This document shows, one piece after another, positions 18,658 to 27,610 of a stretch of 64,000 nucleotides of DNA. The translations under genes and the position numbers were made by a program. Source of the stretch: Ignavibacteriota bacterium. GTDB lineage: Bacteria; Bacteroidota; Ignavibacteria; Palsa-1295. The first letter of the stretch is position 1. The number at the start of each line of letters is the position of its first letter. The notes below the pieces were generated by a model, which searched no databases, was not told where the DNA came from, and saw nothing but the letters and a program-made list of their open reading frames with translations. The stretch is from contig PLYO01000039.1 of the NCBI GenBank assembly GCA_003151825.1, positions 39,411 to 103,410 on the forward strand, read 5' to 3'.

Positions 18658-19290
18658 ATGAAAATTCAAGGCTTTAATCTGATTTCAGATGTGATAGGCA
18701 ACATTGATTTCTGGGGAATTTTAATAGTACTGTTGAGTTACTCAGTAGCAAAGCTTAAGTATAGCGGCCCAAAGGCCCTAGCCCGCGCTTTAGCAACAGG
18801 CTACTACTACAACTTTATCTATTTGCTCGGAGCAAAACTGAAAAAAGGGGAATTTGTTCTTCCGACGGACGAGGGACTTGGGAAAGCTAAGCTTGGAAAT
18901 GATGACGTGAAGCTCGTTCTTTATCTTCCCAAAAAATTGGAACACACCCTGTGGGATAAAGCTGTCTCAAGCGCCGCTTCAGGGAAAAAACCGGTCACCG
19001 TATTGCTAGAAGGAGATGAACAGCGTACAGTGACTTACGTCGTTGAGTGGCATGGGAATAACCCAACTGTTTTGATCAAAGACTTCCCAAGGACCTATTA
19101 CTCGATTAAATTCTTCGAAGACTACAGGCGCCGCGCATGGTACTTGCCGAAAAGAAAGGAAGTGGGGGCATCCACCTTAAACGCTTTCAAGGAAAGGCTC
19201 CTCGATTTGGTCCGTGAAGACGAACTCTTTGATCATCGAAAGACTGACAAGACGTTCAATGAAAAGATAGTCTGGCAAGAGGTTGAGTGA
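18658..19290 (+). CDS. Membrane-anchored prokaryotic STING-like protein
   Basis: The 210-residue protein has one N-terminal TM helix (about residues 16-33). A domain of about 170 residues follows, resembling STING in order: an ALATGYYYNFIYLL helix (about 44-57; compare the LAWSYYIGYL helix of animal STING), a KLVLYLPKKL strand (about 87-96), a VTYVVEW strand, a KDFPRT motif (about 138-143), and a C-terminal LNAFKERLLDLV helix with the end strand NEKIVWQE. The D-x-P-x-T spacing fits what I recall of guanine-contacting residues in bacterial STING. Bacterial STINGs bind c-di-GMP, oligomerise and drive a TM or TIR effector within CBASS. Here the effector part would be the short TM anchor. No CD-NTase gene is in the window. 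AT-rich flanks and bracketing repeats suggest acquisition. The start is ATG 18658; no strong ribosome-binding site is seen. Confidence 0.72.
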   Translation: MKIQGFNLISDVIGNIDFWGILIVLLSYSVAKLKYSGPKALARALATGYYYNFIYLLGAKLKKGEFVLPTDEGLGKAKLGNDDVKLVLYLPKKLEHTLWDKAVSSAASGKKPVTVLLEGDEQRTVTYVVEWHGNNPTVLIKDFPRTYYSIKFFEDYRRRAWYLPKRKEVGASTLNAFKERLLDLVREDELFDHRKTDKTFNEKIVWQEVE

Positions 19291-19296
19291 TAATCT

Positions 19297-19335
19297 CCGA
19301 AGCGCAGCAAAGCCACAAGCCGATGAAAATAACGA
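19297..19335 (+). repeat. Direct repeat, right copy, after STING-like gene
   Basis: Partner of 18587-18624. It begins 7 nt after the stop of the STING-like gene. The position after each coding unit recalls cassette recombination sites, but the repeat lacks the inverted-repeat structure of attC. Confidence 0.8.
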
Positions 19336-19354
19336 CTGGTATCGGGAAAGTGCG

Positions 19355-20044
19355 TTAGGATGTTAAGTATTCGCGAAAAAGAACTCTCGCATACCCTCGA
19401 CCATACGAATACATAGCGAAGCGGCTGACTAAAACCGGAATTAAATAGATCCCCAAAATAATCATATTCGTAAGCAATGCTCCAGGAATCGAAAGTATTA
19501 AGCCAAAAATCGTGACGTTAATAAGACTTAAAACGACCGCTACGAGGCTTCCTCCACAAAAATTACGAACGAATCCATATTCCCAATTATGTTGTAGAAG
19601 AAGATGGCCGTCTTTGACGCGTGCACGGACAAGTTCAATCGATTCACGCAATCGTGTTAAATCATCTGTGGACGACAAAGATAGGTTGCCGAGATCGATC
19701 CCAAAATCGTTCCTGATTTTCGATTTTATCTTTGTTTTATAATCCGCGCTAAATTCGTGGCTTTCATCTGACATCATAATTGAACTTGGCATTCGCAAGC
19801 CAGAAGAAAAATACGAATTTTCAAAAACACCGATTGCAACAGAGCGAATGATTTGGGAAAGGAGATAGAATCCAGCCGTACCGCTGAAGATCGGAAACAT
19901 CACTCGTAACAAGGTACTCCATGTTGAAGATTCAATCGGAATAGAAACCGCAGCAAAATACCCCGCTGCAACAAATGGTCCTAAGGCCAGCAGAGTAGGG
20001 TACTTCCGAGCATACCGATTGTATAAATTTTTCTCCTTTTTCAT
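19355..20044 (-). CDS. Four-TM protein coupled to MBL-fold gene
   Basis: The 229-residue protein has two N-terminal TM helices (about residues 14-34 and 42-66), a soluble middle of about 95 residues (FENSYFSSGLRMP, then KSKIRNDFGIDLG), and two C-terminal TM helices (about 165-185 and 190-210) with a basic tail. I cannot name a family. The topology resembles small pore-like effectors placed next to sensors or hydrolases in bacterial conflict loci, but this is only an analogy. It starts 2 nt after the MBL gene stop, so the pair is one operon. Confidence 0.7.
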   Translation of the reverse strand: MKKEKNLYNRYARKYPTLLALGPFVAAGYFAAVSIPIESSTWSTLLRVMFPIFSGTAGFYLLSQIIRSVAIGVFENSYFSSGLRMPSSIMMSDESHEFSADYKTKIKSKIRNDFGIDLGNLSLSSTDDLTRLRESIELVRARVKDGHLLLQHNWEYGFVRNFCGGSLVAVVLSLINVTIFGLILSIPGALLTNMIILGIYLIPVLVSRFAMYSYGRGYARVLFREYLTS

Positions 20045-20046
20045 CT

Positions 20047-20892
20047 TTAAAATCGAATGGTGTTATACGTTGCGGAACCTTTCGAATCTACGTTCACTAA
20101 AATATGTCCGTCACTCCGTGTTGTCAGGACCTTCCGGCGTTGCGAATGTACTAAAATACCATTTCCGCTCACTTGAGAGGCATAATCCTGCGCCATCCCG
20201 TCCTGCGTGTCATGGACAAGACTCTTATCCGATATTACAATGACCTCTGGTGCGCAGAACTTAAACACCCCTTCCACGTAGCCGTTCTCTCGCCCGTGGT
20301 GAGAGGCAACGAAGAGTTTCGTTCTTGAAAGTAGGCTACATACTTCTGGTTTTTGAAGCATTAGTCTCCATCCCTCGTGTTCGAGATCACCAGGCACACA
20401 GATTACGAAACCATTGTAATCGATAAAAACCAGCTGGCTAAGATCGTTCGTTGAAGGAGAGGTCGTAAATTCATTCTTACTTAGAGTGAAGCAATGTGTT
20501 TTAAATGGAGGAGTGTAGGTATTTGGTAGATCGTTAATGTATTCCTCCTTAATCTCACAAACAGCAGTCACGGCTCGTGTTATAGTGGGTTTGATGAGCT
20601 TAATTTCTATGCTCGAGAGATTCTTTGCAAATATAACCGATCTAATGTAAACTTTCGAGCGAAGCCCTGGAAGACCCGAAAAATGGTCTTGATCATAATT
20701 GGTCAGAATCAGCTGACTCAATTGTGGTCTGCCATTCACCCCCGGAATGAGATTATACTCGATTAGCACATCGATCGGATCGAAGTCGGGCGTATTGCCG
20801 CAATCGATCATCGTACCATACTCAGGTTGCGATTGTGGATATAGAAAAATACACTGACCAAGTTCTACGTTGAAAATAATAATGTCCAGCAT
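20047..20892 (-). CDS. ComEC-type metallo-beta-lactamase-fold hydrolase
   Basis: The 281-residue protein without TM segments shows an MBL fold: an N-terminal MLDIIIFNVELGQ strand, GTMIDCGNT (about residues 27-35), metal motif I as TNYDQDHFSGL (about 63-73), and a later SHHGRENGY (about 196-204). In motif I the usual H-x-H-x-D-H is N-x-D-x-D-H, with the DH kept; this pattern occurs in ComEC-like branches. It probably hydrolyses nucleic acid or a cyclic or linear nucleotide, though the substrate is unknown. It is the first gene of a tight pair with the four-TM protein, in an island with a STING-like gene. Confidence 0.75.
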   Translation of the reverse strand: MLDIIIFNVELGQCIFLYPQSQPEYGTMIDCGNTPDFDPIDVLIEYNLIPGVNGRPQLSQLILTNYDQDHFSGLPGLRSKVYIRSVIFAKNLSSIEIKLIKPTITRAVTAVCEIKEEYINDLPNTYTPPFKTHCFTLSKNEFTTSPSTNDLSQLVFIDYNGFVICVPGDLEHEGWRLMLQKPEVCSLLSRTKLFVASHHGRENGYVEGVFKFCAPEVIVISDKSLVHDTQDGMAQDYASQVSGNGILVHSQRRKVLTTRSDGHILVNVDSKGSATYNTIRF

Positions 20893-21461
20893 GTTTGTAT
20901 TTGATAAAGTTCAGGGTTTGATGAGCAAACAGGTGCCCATCAGCCTTCCTACTAATATACGAAGAAATCTTTGTCCTTCTCTTGCTTTTGTAGTTTTCGT
21001 CAACATCGGGAAAGAATACATCTTTACCCCTTATCGCAAAATTGTTTTTAGTTCTCAGTGCGCTGAGCCAATTCACGGCAATCCCCGCGTGGTGTGTACC
21101 CTCTGTGGAGGATGGGTTCCGGGCAATGACAGAGCCATGCTGCCCGCGCCAATGGTATTCGTTCTGGCGGCTTTCGCCGCCGCCCAAATCCCCCTCACCC
21201 ATTCGGCAAGCTCAGGGCAGGCTCTAATCTCTCCCCCCAGGGGGAGAGGAACAGGAATCGAAGGGAGGGGCCGGGGGAGGGGTCGTTGCACATCACCCAC
21301 ACCGCGTTTAAAGACATAGCGCGAATGAATGTTCCTAATAAGAATGTTGAGAACATTTTCCCGAATATCCCTTGAGTAGCCGCTTCCATAACGCACTCGC
21401 GAAAATTATATCGTGGCTATCGGCCCGACGAAAAGGCGAGCCAAATGCTCCGCGCGTGTAT
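20893..21461. other. Intergenic region with degenerate repeats
   Basis: About 570 bases with no recognised gene. It holds copy 1 (21114-21188) of an 85-bp repeat, a TCTCCCCCCAGGGGGAGAGG palindrome near 21230-21250 with a GGGGCCGGGGGAGGGG tail, and an AT-rich stretch upstream of the MBL gene. No clear -7 box for the MBL gene was found. Confidence 0.6.
21114..21188 (+). repeat. 85-bp repeat, copy 1
   Basis: Shares GGTTCCGGGCAATGA, CTGCCCGC and TTCTGGCGG blocks with copies at 22091-22176 and 22384-22467, in the same orientation. Confidence 0.75.
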
Positions 21462-21815
21462 ATGACGCAAACATTTTTGCGGCAGCTCGAATCGGTTGAA
21501 AAGGATGACCGCATGATGGCCGAGAACGTTATCAAAATGTTAAGCGCCGACCCCGATAAGCCGAAGAGAGGAAGGAATGTAGATGGAACTCGTTGCCATA
21601 AGACCGATCTCGCCAAGGGTACGCGTCCTGCGATGTATCGGATTTTATATTATCACCGAAAATCGAACAATGCGGTCTATCTTATCCTTTTGTTTCCGAA
21701 GTCGAAACAGGGCAACTTAAAGGCCGATCAAATAAAGAAGATTAATTATGTGACGGATGCAATCGAGAATGGGACGATCCCGGACCTTATTTCGCTCGAC
21801 GAACGTGCTCCATAA
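21462..21815 (+). CDS. RelE-superfamily toxin-like protein
   Basis: The 117-residue protein (from ATG 21462; an in-frame TTG at 21372 would add 30 residues) has the RelE/ParE core: TQTFLRQLESVEKDDRM helices, DLAKGTRPAMYRILYYH, then VYLILLFPKSKQGNLKADQIKKI, which matches the beta-sheet plus C-terminal helix of HigB/RelE-like mRNA interferases. The partner, if any, is the convergent gene at 21787-22038, an unusual arrangement with 29 nt of tail-to-tail overlap. Confidence 0.65.
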   Translation: MTQTFLRQLESVEKDDRMMAENVIKMLSADPDKPKRGRNVDGTRCHKTDLAKGTRPAMYRILYYHRKSNNAVYLILLFPKSKQGNLKADQIKKINYVTDAIENGTIPDLISLDERAP

Positions 21816-22038
21816 TTTTTCGGAGCGACTCTTCCGGGTTTTTCATATCTAACTCATAGACACGGCCTTCCATTAAGTCATTCAGGCTATCGTCCAGCGC
21901 CTTATCAATAGCTTCGCGGCTGAAGACTGCCTCCTGTTTCGCATTCTTTTTATGGCGAATAGCGGCTTTTTCCCCTTTTTTCGAGGAGAGTATATCGGAA
22001 TTTAATACGGCGGTATCCATATTCTTTATATGATACAC
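21787..22038 (-). CDS. Small protein, possible antitoxin
   Basis: The 83-residue charged protein has a basic N-terminal half (KKGEKAAIRHKKNAKQE) and a helical C-terminal half containing LDDSLNDLMEGRVYEL, which resembles the tail of RelB/YefM-like antitoxins. It overlaps the RelE-like gene 3' end by 29 nt in the opposite direction. Toxin and antitoxin are normally co-directional, so the pairing is a guess. The start is ATG 22038. Confidence 0.5.
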   Translation of the reverse strand: MYHIKNMDTAVLNSDILSSKKGEKAAIRHKKNAKQEAVFSREAIDKALDDSLNDLMEGRVYELDMKNPEESLRKIMEHVRRAK

Positions 22039-22090
22039 ATTAAGAGCTAATTGAGTTTCAGAGTTATTGTTACCACTTTGTTCTTAATAG

Positions 22091-22176
22091 CGGGCACCTA
22101 TTCTGGGTTCCGGGCAATAATAGAGCCATGCTGCCCGCACCCATGGTACTCATTCTGGCGGTTTTCGCCGCCCAAA
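22091..22176 (+). repeat. 85-bp repeat, copy 2
   Basis: Same orientation as copies 1 and 3. It immediately precedes the MITE-like element at 22179. Confidence 0.8.
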
Positions 22177-22178
22177 GC

Positions 22179-22380
22179 CCTTAGCTCCGTAGGAGCGCCA
22201 TCTTTGTAGCCCCCGGTTTCAACCGGGGGTTAAGAAAAGCCAAGAAAATTAAAGCTCCATAGGAGCGGCATATTACCGGCGGGTATATATCGCTCCTAAC
22301 GGAGCTATGAAATGTATTTGGGAATCAAACCGTGGGTTGAAACCCACGGCTACAAAGATAACGCTCCTACGGAGCTAAGG
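22179..22380. mobile_element. MITE-like element with 33-bp terminal inverted repeats
   Basis: Arms 22179-22211 and 22348-22380 are 33-bp inverted repeats with two mismatches (CCTTAGCTCCGTAGGAGCG start). Inner hairpins include CCCCCGGTTTCAACCGGGGG and CGTGGGTTGAAACCCACG. There is no coding capacity, so it would need a transposase in trans. Confidence 0.75.
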
Positions 22381-22383
22381 CCA

Positions 22384-22467
22384 CGGGCACCTATTCTGTG
22401 TTCCGGGCAATGATAGAGCCTGCTGCCCGCACCAATGGTACTCATTCCGGCGGTTTTCGCAGCACAA
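22384..22467 (+). repeat. 85-bp repeat, copy 3
   Basis: Begins CGGGCACCTATTCTG like copy 2. Copies 2 and 3 flank the MITE-like element directly, as if the element had inserted with the repeat or between two tandem copies. Confidence 0.8.
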
Positions 22468-22670
22468 GTGCTTTTTCGTTATTCGCCGCGCGAAAAGACC
22501 AGCGAAACCGATCATGCGCGCTTTGCTGCATCCGACTAAGCTCAGAATGACGTAAAAACTGAATTTCCATTCAAACTGAGCCACTACCACTTCCGCCCCC
22601 CGACTATAAAATTTTCACAAGGCAACCGTTAGCATAAAGAACAATATTTGGATTTGGCTCCCAATCGTCG

Positions 22671-22678
22671 TATTTTTG
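22671..22678 (+). promoter_or_regulatory. -33/-7 promoter before amt
   Basis: TATTTTTG at 22671-22678 has a TTTG at 22647-22650, a 20-nt gap that fits the Bacteroidota TTTG-N17-23-TAnnTTTG consensus. The amt ATG is 41 nt downstream, preceded by AAAAGGAGAT, a good ribosome-binding site. Confidence 0.7.
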
Positions 22679-22719
22679 TACCGATACGTTCTCGATTCAT
22701 CTAAAAAAGGAGATAAACC

Positions 22720-23958
<1,239 letters not shown>

Positions 23959-23978
23959 AAAAGACCGATCAAAAAAAA

Positions 23979-24125
23979 TGTCATTCTGAGCGTAGCAAAT
24001 CGTAGCGATAGCGGAGATTTGCGAAGCGAAGAATCTTTTGCAGTTCACCTGACTGCTGATCTGCGAGAGATCCTTCGACTCCGTTCATCCCTCCTTCGTC
24101 GGGATGAACTCCGCTCAGGATGACA
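23979..24125. repeat. TGTCATTCTGAG inverted repeat element
   Basis: Ends TGTCATTCTGAGCG at 23979 and CGCTCAGGATGACA at the right are inverted. The inner sequence has TTCGACTCCG and CGTCGGGATGAA blocks. This is a dispersed intergenic repeat lying between two convergent genes. Confidence 0.75.
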
Positions 24126-24136
24126 TCTTTCCACTT

Positions 24137-25870
24137 TCAAAGTTCGCCGCGAAACGCTTCCATATACTGCTTCACGCGCTCGGTGAACTGGACGGCGTAG
24201 AGACCATCGATCAGGCGGTGATCGTGGGAAAGACCGAGGAACATCATGGAACGAATAGCAATATAATCGTTGCCTTCATTGTCGGTTTTTACGACGGCGC
24301 GCTTGACGATTGCGCCGGTCGTCATGATGGCAAGGTTCGGCTGATTGATGATCGGCGTCGATAAGATATTACCGAACATGCCGGGATTGGTGAGCGTGAA
24401 GGTTCCACCGGAAATATCGTCGGGCGTCAGCTTCTTCGTCCGAGCTTTGTTGGCGAGATCGCCCACAGCAGATGCGAGACCTGCAAGCGAAAGTTTATCG
24501 GCATGTTTGATGACGGGCACAATAAGCGCGGGTGGGAGCGGCGAGTTTTCCTGCTGCGGCATCGCAACGGCAATACCGAAATTGATTTCGTTGCGAACGA
24601 CGATATTCGTTCCATCGATCGAAGCGTTGATGAACGGGAACTCGCGGAGCGCCTTGATCATGCACTCGATGAAAATCGGCGTGAGCGTCAGCTTCACACC
24701 GTATTGCTGCTGGAAGGCGTCTTTACCCTTCTTTTGATAATTAACAATGTTCGTCACATCCACTTCGCTAACGCTCGTGACATGCGCGCTCGTATGAACC
24801 GAGCGCACCATGTGCTCGCCAATCTTTTGCCGGATATTATCCATCGGGATAATAGTTACCGCTTCGCCGCTCGCCGCGAAAATAGAAGCGGCCATTGGCT
24901 GGGGTGGTGCAGGCTGGAAGCTCTGCACACGTGGAACAGAGCTTCCAGCTTGCCCTTTCCTTGATTCGACATATTTCAGCATGTCGTTCTTGTTGACGCG
25001 GCCGTCCATGCCGCTTCCGGGAATGCGGGAAAGTTCCTCAAGGGAAACGCCTTCCGTCTTTGCAATATTTTTTACGAGCGGTGAGTAGAAGCGGTCGTCT
25101 TTAGTAGCAGTAGCTGGCGGCGGTTGCGTTTGTTGCGGTGCTGGCGCGGCAGCTGTTTTTGGCTCTGGCGCTGAAGGCGCTTGTTGTGGCGCTGGGACGG
25201 ATGGGACGGATGGGACCGAGGAGACGGATGTCGCGGCACCGCCTGATATATAAGCTATTGTTGCTCCGACGGCAACTGTTTCGTTTTCTTTAGCGACAAT
25301 TTTCGAAAGCGTTCCGGCAAATGGCGCGGGAACTTCGGTGTCAACCTTATCGGTCGAGATTTCAAGAATTGGCTCATCCTTTTCTACTCTATCTCCCTCT
25401 TTCTTCAACCAGCGAAGAACGGTTCCTTCCGCGATAGATTCGCCCATCTTCGGCATTACGACCGGCTGCCCTTGCCCGGCCTGCCCATTCGATGGCTGCT
25501 GTTGCGCGGTAGGCGGCGGTGCAGGAGCGGGATTTGGTGGTGGTGCGGCTTTCGCCGCTTCTGTCTTTTGCGTCTCTGCCTTTTGCGCGGCGGGCGTGGG
25601 AACCGCGCCACTACCGGCAGATGCTGCTTCGCCAACGGCGCCAATAGACGCGATCGGTTCGCCGACGGCGACCGTCTGCTTTTCCTGCGCCAAAATTTTC
25701 AGCAGGGTGCCGTCAACCGGCGAGGGAACCTCGGTATCGACTTTATCGGTCGAAATTTCGAGGATGGGTTCGTCTTTTTGCACGGCATCGCCTTCCTTCT
25801 TCAGCCAGCGGAGGATCGTGCCTTCGGTAATCGATTCGCCCATTTTGGGCATTACTACGTTCGTTGCCAT
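24137..25870 (-). CDS. sucB: 2-oxoacid dehydrogenase E2 (dihydrolipoyl acyltransferase)
   Basis: The 577-residue protein has two lipoyl domains with modified-lysine sites STDKV at Lys43 and Lys175. Ala/Pro/Gln-rich linkers lead to a peripheral subunit-binding domain (about 260-300, FYSPLVKNIAKTEGV) and a catalytic domain (about 345-577) with FTLTNPGMFG and the active-site DHRLIDG. It is the core of a 2-oxoglutarate or similar complex; the type of oxoacid is inferred. ATG 25870 gives the family start ATNVVMPKMGES; an in-frame TTG at 25930 is less likely. No E1 or E3 gene is adjacent. Confidence 0.92.
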   Translation of the reverse strand: MATNVVMPKMGESITEGTILRWLKKEGDAVQKDEPILEISTDKVDTEVPSPVDGTLLKILAQEKQTVAVGEPIASIGAVGEAASAGSGAVPTPAAQKAETQKTEAAKAAPPPNPAPAPPPTAQQQPSNGQAGQGQPVVMPKMGESIAEGTVLRWLKKEGDRVEKDEPILEISTDKVDTEVPAPFAGTLSKIVAKENETVAVGATIAYISGGAATSVSSVPSVPSVPAPQQAPSAPEPKTAAAPAPQQTQPPPATATKDDRFYSPLVKNIAKTEGVSLEELSRIPGSGMDGRVNKNDMLKYVESRKGQAGSSVPRVQSFQPAPPQPMAASIFAASGEAVTIIPMDNIRQKIGEHMVRSVHTSAHVTSVSEVDVTNIVNYQKKGKDAFQQQYGVKLTLTPIFIECMIKALREFPFINASIDGTNIVVRNEINFGIAVAMPQQENSPLPPALIVPVIKHADKLSLAGLASAVGDLANKARTKKLTPDDISGGTFTLTNPGMFGNILSTPIINQPNLAIMTTGAIVKRAVVKTDNEGNDYIAIRSMMFLGLSHDHRLIDGLYAVQFTERVKQYMEAFRGEL

Positions 25871-25960
25871 CGAGTAAAATTTAGGTGATGAAATGACATT
25901 AACACATTTTGGGCCTAAAGGCTTCCGCAATTTAACGGCTTAACCACGGAACGCCCGCAA

Positions 25961-27205
25961 TCACCCACAACCGTTATCCATAAGCATGTTCCAGTCCATG
26001 TTAGCTGGCGGTGCAATTTTCGAAATAAAGAGCATCCACTCGTTTTCAAGTTGCGAGATCGAGAATCCGTAAATATTTTCAAACTTTGTAAACCCTTCCA
26101 CCCACAACCGTTTCATTTTTCGAATTCCATATTGCTCATAGAGGTATTTGAATATAGCGGCACTTTCTAAGTACGCTATTACTTCGTTCTCTCTCGCTCT
26201 ATTGTCGAAATCGTTAATCAATGCATCGAACGAAAGGAGTTTTTTCTCTTTCCGCATATATGCATTAATGCTGTAAATCGGATTATCGTAATAGCAGCCA
26301 TTACCGGTAAGATCGGTATAGACGGCACTACCTTCATTGAGCAATCGCGATGTCGAGTAATGCCAACAGTCGTTTGCGATATAGTGAAACAGTTCGTGTT
26401 CGAACGCGCCCCTTCGCACGCTATCGAAGACGAAAAAGGCCAAGCTTTGACCTGGCATTGCCATTCCTCCATGCACATAGTACCCAGTGAGTTGCTGCAA
26501 CTCTCCGGCAGAGTCGAGCAAAATTAAATTGATTCCCATGTGGTAGGAATTCGTATCGAGTACCGTTAGAATTCGATCGAATGCAACCGATAGCTTGTGC
26601 TCTAATTCGGGCACATGACGAGCCGAATAGGAATTACCCCGGAAATACATTCGAAAGTTACCATAGTTGACCGAAATAAACGGCAACGAATCGTTATCGA
26701 GAAAGTGGCGCATGTATTCCGTATGAGGATAGAAAATAATCTCCTTTTCGTCTCCCGTAAAAGTAGTCCTCCTCTGGTATCGATCTGCCTCAAGCCGCGC
26801 GTTCTCGCTGTTCGATTGTACAATCTCTACCAATTTTTTCCATCGATCGGAGTTGTGTAGTGAGAATAAGTCCGCATCTTGCACGAGATGGTCCACGTTT
26901 GCGTAGTTCATCTGCGTGGCAATCCACTCCAAACGCGAGAATGCGGAATCGGGCTCATTTCCTAATGCCCAGGAACACGCGGCATTATACCGAATGTCTT
27001 CATACCGGACCGGAACCGCCTTCTCCACTTTCTGAGCCGCGGCGAGATCGTAATAATGCGCCGCATTCCTAAAATCTTTTGCTTTGTAGAGCGAGTCCGC
27101 TCTGTTATTGAGTGCGAGCATCTCATAATACAACGGAAAGCCCTTTTGGCCAAAGGCCGAGTTCGAAATAATAATACTGGCGAATAAAAGAAAGGCTCTT
27201 TTCAT
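25961..27205 (-). CDS. Exported TPR/HExxH metallopeptidase-like protein
   Basis: The 414-residue protein starts with a signal peptide (MKRAFLLFASIIISNSAFG, cleavage before Gln20). Residues about 22-150 look TPR-like (YKAKDFRNAAHYYDLAAA). The C-terminal half carries HELFHYI (about 268-274), an HExxH zinc site, followed about 24 residues later by LNEGSAVY, whose Glu is the third ligand of gluzincins of the peptidase MA type. It is probably periplasmic or surface. Start ATG 27205 puts it 8 nt after the ATL stop, so the two may be co-transcribed. Confidence 0.8.
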   Translation of the reverse strand: MKRAFLLFASIIISNSAFGQKGFPLYYEMLALNNRADSLYKAKDFRNAAHYYDLAAAQKVEKAVPVRYEDIRYNAACSWALGNEPDSAFSRLEWIATQMNYANVDHLVQDADLFSLHNSDRWKKLVEIVQSNSENARLEADRYQRRTTFTGDEKEIIFYPHTEYMRHFLDNDSLPFISVNYGNFRMYFRGNSYSARHVPELEHKLSVAFDRILTVLDTNSYHMGINLILLDSAGELQQLTGYYVHGGMAMPGQSLAFFVFDSVRRGAFEHELFHYIANDCWHYSTSRLLNEGSAVYTDLTGNGCYYDNPIYSINAYMRKEKKLLSFDALINDFDNRARENEVIAYLESAAIFKYLYEQYGIRKMKRLWVEGFTKFENIYGFSISQLENEWMLFISKIAPPANMDWNMLMDNGCG

Positions 27206-27213
27206 GGCGGTTC

Positions 27214-27603
27214 TTACGGTGTATCGGAAATGAGTTTCGGGTCCCAAAAATGTTCCTCCATATCAACCAATTCTCCTTTGAAGGTCACTCCTTCGCGGCG
27301 GAGCATCGTCCGCATTCGGTCGTAGCCGCCGAAATGATGCGCGCCCGAAAGGGCGCCGATGCGATTGATAACTCGCTGCGCCGGAACGTCCGAACCTTCC
27401 GGCAGCGCACCAAGCGCCTGCCCGACCATGCGCGAGGAGCCTTTCATGCCCAGCACTTCCGCGATCGCGCCGTAGGTCGTCACCTTTCCGATGGGGATTT
27501 GTTCTACAATTTCATACACGCGCGCGTAAAAATTTGGCTTCTTCTTTGGAAGCTGAAAGTGGTGTTGGTCCCTGATGGGACCCATACGACCTATAGTTCT
27601 CAT
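27214..27603 (-). CDS. Alkyltransferase-like (ATL) protein
   Basis: The 129-residue protein has the C-terminal AGT/MGMT fold: IPIGKVTTYGAIAEVLG, then VPAQRVINRIGALSG at residues 73-87. In O6-alkylguanine transferases the site is PCHRV; here it is PAQRV, so the reactive cysteine is alanine (residue 75) and the histidine is glutamine. It should thus bind alkylated DNA and flag it for nucleotide excision repair rather than accept the alkyl group. The start is ATG 27603; TATTTTTG on the same strand (27621-27628) may be its -7 box. Confidence 0.82.
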   Translation of the reverse strand: MRTIGRMGPIRDQHHFQLPKKKPNFYARVYEIVEQIPIGKVTTYGAIAEVLGMKGSSRMVGQALGALPEGSDVPAQRVINRIGALSGAHHFGGYDRMRTMLRREGVTFKGELVDMEEHFWDPKLISDTP

Positions 27604-27610
27604 AAAAATC

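Larger units (their letters stand above)
22039..22719. other. Repeat-dense right edge of accessory island
   Basis: 681 bases without a gene. It contains two copies of the 85-bp repeat (22091-22176 and 22384-22467), a MITE-like element between them (22179-22380), a solo 16-mer AAACTGAGCCACTACC (22573-22588) followed by a C-rich run, and the amt promoter. Confidence 0.8.

Noticed and set aside
18587..19335. Integron cassette with attC sites
   Set aside because: The direct repeats do not show the paired inverted core sites of attC, and no integrase gene is present.
20870..21319. 149-codon plus-strand frame
   Set aside because: It runs across a repeat copy and a GGGGAGG palindrome, with no protein-like features.
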